From the NCBI GenBank assembly GCA_010015805.1, contig ML978125.1:1798001-1862000 (forward strand): a DNA stretch of 64,000 nt, given 5' to 3'. The position numbers and the translations under genes are program-made. The stretch is from Rhizodiscina lignyota. Its lineage: Eukaryota > Ascomycota > Dothideomycetes > Aulographales > Rhizodiscinaceae. Positions 56,850-64,000 of this stretch are shown piece after piece (position 1 is the stretch's first letter; each line of letters begins with the position of its first letter). Under the pieces are notes generated by a model, which searched no databases, was not told the origin of the DNA, and saw only the letters and a program-made list of their open reading frames with translations.

Positions 56850-59224
56850 AGCTTGGGCCAAGGTCGCTATGGCGGCTTCGGCGAGGCCCCTACCACGCCT
56901 TTGCAGAGATATATCTGTATGCGCTTAATAGTTCAATTTTGAAACTGTATGAATCTATGGCTAACAGATCATAGTAAACGCTTGCGACCCGCAGAACTTC
57001 GAACCAAACCTAGCTCTGAACCTCGAGATTTCAGATCTCATCAATGCGAAGAAGGGCAATGCGTACGAGCTCACATACCTGCTGCCTGTAGAAAGACTAC
57101 ACTGACCGTATGAAGGCCGCGAGAGGCAGCTGTAGCCATTGTCAACTACATAAACCACCGCAATCCCAACGTCTCATTACTCGCTCTCAGCGTAATACCA
57201 ACCTTCTACCGAGTCGTGCCAAGATCCTCCAATGAAAGGCGCTAACCATTACTCCAGCTCCTCGATATATGCGTCAAGAACTGCGGTTATCCATTCCAAC
57301 TTCAGATCAGTACGAAGGAGTTCTTAAACGAGCTTGTCCGTCGCTTCCCTGAGAGACCGCCAATACACCCGTCACGAGTGCAAAATCGAATTCTCGAGCT
57401 CATCGAAGAATGGCGGTCGACAATATGTCAAACGAGCAGGTACAAGGAAGATCTGGGGCACATTCGGGATATGCATCGGCTGCTAAGCTACAAGGGATAT
57501 ATATTTCCGGAAGTTAGGAGAGAAGATGCGGCGGTGCTGAATCCAAGCGATGTAGGTCCCCTGTGGTGTGTCTATATGTGGGATGACATGTAGCTTACCA
57601 ATACCTAGAATCTACGATCCGCGGAAGAGATGGAAGAGGAGGAGAAGGCGGCGCAGTCAGCCAAGCTACAGGAGTTGATTCGAAGAGGTGGACCGCAAGA
57701 CTTGCAAGAGGCGAACCGTTTGATGAAAGTCATGGCTGGATACGATACTCGAAACAAAACGGACTACAGAGCTAAAGCTGCAGAAGAGGTTTCCAAGGTC
57801 CAGCAGAAAGCGAAGCTCCTGGAAGACATGTTGCAAGGTCAGAAACAGGGAGAACAAGTGCAAGAAGGCGACGTCTATGAGGTTAGAAGCTCCAACATTT
57901 TGAAGTATCAGATCGCTCACTTCATTGCAGGATCTTGCAAATGCGCTGATGAGCGCACATCCAAAGATCCAGAGGATGTGCGAGGAGGAATCAGATGACC
58001 ATGAAGCTGTTGCTAAACTCTTGGAGATCAACGATTCAATACATAGGACCATCGAGCGGTACAGGCTCATCAAGAAAGGCGATGTTGATGGCGCAAACAG
58101 GATACCAAAGGGCACACTAGGAACGAGCGGAGCTGGCGTGACAAAGGGCCCAGACAACGAGCTATCGCTGATAGATTTCGGGGAACCGGAAGACCAAGCT
58201 GCTGCAGGTGCACCTCCCTCAGCTTCATCGACATCTGCTGGTGCTTCTTCAGCCGTTCAAGGAAACCCACTTGAAGACGACTTAATAGGTCTTTCAATAG
58301 GCGGAGACACGTTTGGTCAAGGGGGTGGCATTTCACTCAGCTTGTCGAATGGTCCTCCGATTCCCGCCCATGCGCAGAGTCCGATTCCTACGATCACTCA
58401 GCACTCACCACCGCCGCAGCAGCAACCTGCAGTGCCGAAACCCAACTACGATCCTTTCGGCCTCGGGGATGTCTCGTCATCGCCAGCTCCTCCTTCAAAC
58501 TCAATGGCTTCTGTGTTCGGACAACCTCCAGCTCAGCATCAGCCCGCACAACCTCGTGATCCGTTTGCTTCCCTCGCACAATCAACTACACCGCGGCAAG
58601 GCTCCCCGTTCCAATTCCAGCAGTCGGTGAACCGCACTGCGTCGCCAGCAATTGGCTCTGCTACGCTTTTCGACCTGGGAGGAAGTGCTCCAAGCTCCCA
58701 TCCCGCGTCCCCAAAGCCACCAATGAGTATGCATCAACCGAAGCCTAGCACAAGCTCGGCAGCCGCTCCAGATGACGAGTGGACGTTTTCGTCAGCTTTG
58801 CCGGACCAGTCGCACGATTTGAACGTGACGAATTCAAGCGTCAATGTAACGTGGAATGTGTCGAGACCAACAGAAGCAGAGGATATCATTCTGATCAAGT
58901 CGCGGATATCGAACAACACAGCGCAGCCTCTGTCGGACTTTACCTTCCAGGTTGCTGTGACTAAGGTAATATTTGTTTGCTCCTGAAATCGTCTGCCCAC
59001 GAGCTAACGTGGTTTCTCAGAGCTACACCCTCAAGCTAGAGCCTCAATCAGGCCGAGCATTGGGTCCAAACCAGTCCAACGGCATTACACAGACAATTAA
59101 ATTATATGGTGTAGAGAAAGGCAAAGGTGGTGCAGTGAAGATGCGATGGAAAGCTTCGTACGTGCTTGGTATGGAGGGCAGGAAAGACGAGCATGGCGAG
59201 ATCAGCAATTTGGGCATTTCATGA
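56850..59224 (+). CDS. GGA-type clathrin adaptor (VHS, GAT and GAE domains), start codon unresolved
   Basis: Arf-dependent adaptor for clathrin coats in Golgi-to-endosome transport. Exons from the VHS domain on: ?-56916, 56975-57062, 57116-57191, 57258-57551, 57609-57881, 57931-58965 and 59021-59224. VHS: LQRYILNACDPQNFEPNLAL, NLEISDLINAKKGNAPREAA, LLDICVKNCGYPFQLQISTK. GAT: ANRLMKVMAGYDTRNKTDYR through ALMSAHPKIQRMCEEE. A Pro/Gln/Ser-rich linker carries clathrin-type LIDFG and LIGL motifs. GAE: WNVSRPTEAEDIILIKSRIS through the final ISNLGIS. Reading upstream from GGFGEAPTTPLQRYI in frame, no ATG is found before the next stop; near-cognate codons exist. Start may lie in an upstream exon, be non-AUG, or reflect a sequence error. 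The left coordinate given is nominal. Confidence 0.88.
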
Positions 59225-59400
59225 TGTAGCGTCTCGACAGGAATGATTGGCGAATATCCAGGACACATCAGTTCGCACAAGAAAATGTGTGATTTAGAGA
59301 CCAATCGGTATTGCAGAATTTGAGCGGTTTCATGCTGATTTTGTTAAAGGGGATGAGTGGAGCGGGAAACCCCCATCGCCCATCCGAGCTCGACTTCACG

Positions 59401-61245
59401 TCAAACGCCTGAGTAGATCGCTGTGACCCCTCTCCCACATTCCACTCTCTGCTCCATATCCACCCACCGCCCGCCCACCTTGACCTGTTTCTTAGGCGTG
59501 ATCTGAAACCGATGTTCCTCTCGGCCCCTAACCTTCCTCTCCGCCTCCTGATCAAGTGGCTGTATGTAAACTGGATTGCTCACATTATTCCTCTTGCCAG
59601 TACCGAGCTGATAGAACTCGTTGTTCCCCCAAAACAGAATATCTGCGCCCCAGTTCGTATCATTCTCGCTGCTCCGAGACGACGCTCCGAGATGGGTCAC
59701 ATTATCCATTACTGCAGAAACGTGCGTCGCCCCCGCTGATATGCGCGCAAGCCGGATTGGGATCGTTCTGTGCGCCTTCTCGTCGTATTCGAAAAGTCCC
59801 GATAGCGCTGGAATCTTCGTCGGCAGATTCTGTACGTGCGTCCAGCGCCCGTTGCCCAGCGCGCCCCAGATACCGTGCCCACACGCCCATGTGTCGGCCG
59901 TCACAGTGCCGAGGCGGGCTCGCGTTATGGCATCATTCTCGTCGTCCGGCGATGCGACGCGCGTAGCGTCGACGGTGAAGAAGGTGTTGTTCCCACCGGC
60001 GGCGATGGTAGTGACGCGCGCGCTCTGACTGGTGCCGGAATACAGACGCTGGATGGGGACGAGTGCTGGCGCATCGACGATGCTACTGTCGGCACTGTAG
60101 TCGAAGCCCAACTGGCCGTAGGAGTTGTCGCCAAAGGCGAAGAGGCGGCCGGCACGGTCGAGAGCAAGGGAATGGTAGTCGCCCGCTGCAACGGACGTGA
60201 TGTCGAAGCCATGGAGGGTGCTAATCTCATGGGGTTGGTCGTATGATCCTGGGGGTCGTGTCGACCACGTAAGGCCAGGAATGCCCAGTTGGCCTTTGGT
60301 TGGGAAGTCTTGCGAGCCGGAGGCTGCTGCGAACACACGGCCTTTGTTGGTGAGTAGTAAGACATGTTCGAGACCGCCAGCGACGGAGGAGACTTTTTCA
60401 CCATAGGGGAGCGTAGTTGGCTGGAGATAGCGTAGGCTTATGCTGGAACTTGACTTCCAAAAGGGGATCCAGGAGCTTTGTGACTGCTTCGCGCCGTCTT
60501 GTTGCTCTTCTTTTGAGACAGGAATTGAATAGACAGTTCCGTCTGATCCTAGACCGACTATTCGATCTCGAGACATGGTTATTGAAATGAGATCTTTTCC
60601 TTTCAGCGTCACAGCGGGATTCGCATGATCGTCTGCATAGCCAATGCCCCACTGCAACAGGTCTCCACGCTCATTAATTGCAGCACCTGAATCCCTATCA
60701 AGCTTCATATCCCGAAGAAATATACCATCAAAGAACGGTAACCTCCTTGGCGTCTTGATAAACTTCTCATCCGAGTCAGGAACCACTACTCTTCCGGAAT
60801 TCGAGCCCCAAGCATACACCCCTGGATTCTCCCAGCTCTTCTTGACTTGTAGATGCTGGGAACTAATGATGTCTCTGTTTTCTTCTTTTGACGACGGTTT
60901 CCGTCTTGGCCTCTCAAATTCAAGCTCAGATTCTGGAGGAGGCTCTTCCGCATGCGCCGATGTAAACACTGGAAATCCATTTCGATACTGATACACGCCA
61001 ATCACAACGCCTCCAAAAGCTGCCCATGCGACAATATCAGGCCAAGTTTTAAGTTCATGATGCCGAAGAGGCCGCTCAGCATTACTACTTTGAAAGCGTC
61101 GAGAAGTTCGAATGAACGTCTTTGCTAGTCTGGTCGCGTGTCTCGGTCTGCAGGCTGCGCAGATCATTGTCAGAAATGAGATTGTATTTGAAATGCCAGG
61201 TACAAGACAACTGGAGACTGGAGACTGCTCAGAAGAGAACTTCAA
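59401..61245 (-). CDS. FMP25: RCC1-repeat mitochondrial protein FMP25
   Basis: 614-residue protein of the RCC1-like propeller group found in mitochondria (yeast Fmp25 is needed for respiratory complex III assembly). No intron. Blades are marked by VYAWGSNSGRVVVPDSDE, LLQWGIGYADDHA, SVAGGLEHVLLLTNKGRVFA, VAAGDYHSLALDRAGRLFAF, GDNSYGQLGFDYS, TWACGHGIWGALGNGRWT and ILFWGNNEFYQLGTGKRNNV. A hydrophobic segment (WPDIVAWAAFGGVVIGVYQY) near residue 75 is a possible membrane anchor. Met27 starts an Arg-rich presequence-like stretch (MICAACRPRHATRLAKTF), so a 588-residue form starting at 61167 is a credible alternative. Confidence 0.9.
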   Translation of the reverse strand: MKFSSEQSPVSSCLVPGISNTISFLTMICAACRPRHATRLAKTFIRTSRRFQSSNAERPLRHHELKTWPDIVAWAAFGGVVIGVYQYRNGFPVFTSAHAEEPPPESELEFERPRRKPSSKEENRDIISSQHLQVKKSWENPGVYAWGSNSGRVVVPDSDEKFIKTPRRLPFFDGIFLRDMKLDRDSGAAINERGDLLQWGIGYADDHANPAVTLKGKDLISITMSRDRIVGLGSDGTVYSIPVSKEEQQDGAKQSQSSWIPFWKSSSSISLRYLQPTTLPYGEKVSSVAGGLEHVLLLTNKGRVFAAASGSQDFPTKGQLGIPGLTWSTRPPGSYDQPHEISTLHGFDITSVAAGDYHSLALDRAGRLFAFGDNSYGQLGFDYSADSSIVDAPALVPIQRLYSGTSQSARVTTIAAGGNNTFFTVDATRVASPDDENDAITRARLGTVTADTWACGHGIWGALGNGRWTHVQNLPTKIPALSGLFEYDEKAHRTIPIRLARISAGATHVSAVMDNVTHLGASSRSSENDTNWGADILFWGNNEFYQLGTGKRNNVSNPVYIQPLDQEAERKVRGREEHRFQITPKKQVKVGGRWVDMEQRVECGRGVTAIYSGV

Positions 61246-61443
61246 TCATTAATTACACAAAGGAGAAGAGAATAAACAATATCTGACCATCCATTGTACT
61301 TCATCTCCTAAACGTCATTGACTTTATATCGGCGGCTTGTTTCGCCGAGCTCCGCCGGAATTCTGCCGCGCGCCTGCTCCATAAACAGCAGCTCGACCTT
61401 CGAATAGTGGAGGGATAATTGCGATGCATTTGAGCGACAGAAA
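61246..61443. promoter_or_regulatory. Divergent FMP25/COG3 promoter
   Basis: 198-bp spacer between divergent housekeeping genes; no TATA seen. Confidence 0.45.
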
Positions 61444-64000
61444 ATGTACGAAGATGCGTGGTACAGCTCACTTGTACCGCGCGCCGCCAGTGGTGCGAAG
61501 AAAGTGCAGCACAAGCGGCGCGAGTCCCTGTTGAAGCAACCGGAAGTAAGCCAGCTGTACTTACCCATTAATTGTACTGAAGTTGATTGTTCTGCAGGAG
61601 GGGAGTCAAGCTGACATTCCGGCTGTAGAGGACATAGCTGAGGATGTTGACGACCCGGGTATATCGAAAGGGCCGCCCAAAGCCACGGTAGCCAGACGAG
61701 CGAAATCATACAGCGATTTCTATGAAGTCGTTCGAGCTCATATCAAGAAGGAGCGTCAGCAATATCTGGAAAAAGAGAAGAAGAGAAAGACTCGGGAACA
61801 ACTTCAGACCGAGGCAGACTTTGAGAGATGGTACTCTGGCATCAGCCAGGATTTGCTGGACGCAGGGCACGAAGAATATCGGTTGGTTACGAATAATTCC
61901 CAGGCATGGATGTATGCTGATTCTTAAATTCAGTGTCTACCGAGACCAGCTTCGGTTGACAGAGAATCATCTCGACACCCTGCAGGATAATACGATCTCC
62001 ACTCTCGAACTCTTATCCTCCCTATCGGATGCGTTCAAAGCGGTCGAGGCACAGACATCCACGTTCCGGGCACAGTGCGAAGGTCTCCTGCAGGACCAGA
62101 AGCGAATCACAACATTGGCAGACGAGATTGGCGAAAATCTGCAATATTATGCGTACCTCGACCCCATCACAAGGAGGCTGAATGCTCCTGGAGCAGGCAA
62201 TTTCGTGAGAGGGAGGGAATTCTCAGAGATGCTGTCGAACCTGGACGCCTGTATCGAATACATGCAGTCGCATGTGAGTACATGACATTTCTTGCAGTAT
62301 CTGTTCTAACTGGTTATCAGCCCAATCAACGAGAGGCCGCAAACTACCGCTCCCGCTACCGACTGCTTCTAACCCGTGCTTTAACTCTCATACGAGTACA
62401 TTTCACCAATTCCCTTCGAGAAATCGCGGCAGATGTCTCCAGACGCATTGCAGATCGCCAGCTGAACGATACCACAATGTCTGCCCTGCTCTATGCCAAG
62501 TTCAGAGTGCCTGCTGCCGAGCTGAAGCAGACGGGCCTGGAAATCGCGAAGCGAGCCGTCCCACCTCCGGGTGCAGAGGCTGGAGCGGAAGCTGAATATC
62601 AAAGTCTGATGAATGAACTCTACCAGAGTTACTCGACGACCCGTGGACGTTTGATCCTGCCACTGATCACGAAAAAGATGACCGAAATTTCGATGGCACC
62701 TAGCTCGTCTAAGGATCTCGTATCATTTGCTCGTACAGCAATAAGTTACGTTCGTGGGATATGCTTTGACGAGTATGACCTGTGGCGTGAGTGGTTCGAT
62801 GATGAAGGTGGACTCTACGACTTTCTTGAAGCAATGTGTGAACCTCTTTATGACCACCTCAGACCAAGGACGATTCATGAAACACAGCTACTCAAGTTGT
62901 GCGAGCTATGCACGTTGATTCAAACTCGCTATATGGAAGACGAGGACGAAGATGAAGAGGATTTGGATATTTCTAGGCTCGACTTCGCTGCACTCATTCA
63001 TCCTGCCTTGGAAGACGCACAGGCTCGTCTGATTTTCCTTTCTCTGGCTGTTCTACGTAACGACATTGAGAACTACAAGCCGAAACCAGAGGACCTAAAC
63101 TACCCAGCTCGTACTCGCCGATCATCTGTCGCGACCTCGAAGGGCAACCAGCCAGTTCTCTCCGGACGAAAAGGGAGCAACGTACCGCGAACGCCAGTGC
63201 CGAATACTCCACAGGTCGTCGAAGAAGATGGCGTAGATTCCGCATTCACATTTCACCCCAAAAATCAAGACTGGTATCCTCCACTGCGCAAAGCAGTATG
63301 GTTGCTTAGCCGCATATATCGCCTAGTCAACTCAGTTATCTTCGATGACTTGGCCCATCAGATTGTGCATCAGACGACGCTCTCCATTGTCACCGCTTCA
63401 AACCTCATTTCCAAATCAGCATCGCCGACGGACGGGAATCTCTTCCTTCTTAAGCATTTGCTACTGCTCAAGCAGCAGATTGTTGCCTTCGATATTGAAT
63501 TCGTATCAGCGGATGTCAACATTGATTTCAATTCTTTCACTGCTACATTCTTCGAGCTCCGCGAGCGAGGCGGGCTATTCGATCCGCGGAATTGGGGGAG
63601 ATGGCTCGTTCCGAGGGTGGTTCGAGATATGCGAGACGCGAAGGGCGAGCTTGACGGCAGGCTGAGGAACGTCATTAACGAATTCACGCAAAGCGTTGCG
63701 GACAGGATGACTGCGAGTCTGCCGAAATCCGACCCCGCCAATCCGCCTGCGGGCCAGAAGAAAGGCAAGCAGATCGATCCAAGAGCCGCGACAGAAGAAG
63801 TGCGAAAGCAGATAGAAAAAGACGTGCCATTCCTTCGGAAGAAGCTAGAGGAGTACATTGAGGATATGAGGACGAGAGAGACTTTGGTGGCTGCCGTTAT
63901 GGACGTCACGGTACAGGCGTACGAGGACTGGTACCAGCGGCACCACGCAGGCGCGAAGAAGGGCAAGGGCAAAGGAAGAGAGGATGAAGTCTGGGACCCG
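61444..64000 (+). CDS. COG3: COG3, conserved oligomeric Golgi complex subunit 3 (runs off the right edge)
   Basis: Subunit of the COG tethering complex, which retains Golgi enzymes by retrograde transport (yeast Sec34). Exons: 61444-61545, 61598-61881, 61934-62273 and 62321 to the edge. N-terminus: MYEDAWYSSLVPRAASGAKK. Helical COG3 region: RRAKSYSDFYEVVRAHIKKE, then YRVYRDQLRLTENHLDTLQD, LDPITRRLNAPGAGN, and MLSNLDACIEYMQSHPNQRE before SRYRLLLTRALTLIRVHFTN. Further on are EAMCEPLYDHLRPRTIHETQ and NIENYKPKPED-like coding up to YEDWYQRHHAGAKKGKGKGR at the edge. The long rod of helices is typical. C-terminus lies outside the window. Confidence 0.93.

Noticed and set aside
1-64000. tRNA genes, rRNA and CRISPR arrays
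   Set aside because: I looked for A/B-box-like tRNA promoters and repeated spacers and found none I could support.

Overview
The window is nuclear DNA of a filamentous ascomycete (Pezizomycotina, most likely a Dothideomycete). The evidence is many short GT-AG introns (about 48-110 nt) with CTAAC/CTAAT branch sites, close spacing of genes on both strands, four Zn2Cys6-type regulators, a HET-domain gene, GPI-anchored Ser/Thr-rich wall proteins and fungal forms of housekeeping genes. Exon structures were assembled by eye from splice signals, reading phase and family knowledge. No database search was run.

Layout. Both ends are housekeeping. At the left are VPS41 (partial, minus) and the mitochondrial ribosomal protein gene MRP49. 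At the right are a GH17 glucanase, TSR3, a GGA clathrin adaptor, FMP25 and COG3 (partial). The interior, about 2-52 kb, is accessory: sugar transporter and regulator (2-6.6 kb); a Psg1-like membrane protein and an ER-type protein (6.8-9.4); D-2-hydroxyacid dehydrogenase (9.9-11); a drug-type MFS pump (11.6-13.3); amino-acid/choline permease (15.5-17.6); a Ser/Thr-rich GPI protein (19.4-20.7); epoxide hydrolase (21.4-23); another secreted protein (23.1-24.1); 2OG-Fe(II) oxygenase (25-26.2); MFS transporter (26.9-28.6); salicylate-hydroxylase-like FAD monooxygenase (29.5-30.9); Zn2Cys6 regulator (31.3-33.9); class II aldolase (34.4-35.2); DUR3-type urea/polyamine transporter (36.4-38.9); dienelactone hydrolase (40-40.9); two more Zn2Cys6 regulators (41.3-43.2 and 46.5-48.9); and a HET protein (49.4-51.6).

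The most unusual content is an unrecognised multicopy gene family, seen at 13.3-14.8 kb (plus), 43.2-44.2 kb (minus) and 44.6-46.5 kb (minus), with a possible fourth relative at 14.8-15.3 kb (minus). Its members have an acidic N-terminus, a conserved globular core, a run of 19-residue repeats built on the pattern Y-x-x-N-x-N-G-x-R-D, and Cys/His motifs at the C-terminus. All copies here look broken. The 13.3-15.25 kb block sits between the real 3' end of the MFS gene and a second, diverged copy of that 3' end. The two copies at 43-46.5 kb also share non-coding sequence downstream of the gene, so the repeated unit is larger than the reading frame.

Working together: the 25-43 kb interval combines oxygenases, a ring-hydroxylase-like enzyme, a lactone hydrolase, an aldolase, two transporters and regulators. 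It reads as a nutrient-catabolism neighbourhood rather than a classic biosynthetic cluster, since no PKS, NRPS or terpene synthase is present. The sugar transporter and the 4.4 kb regulator share one divergent promoter and may form a local regulatory pair.
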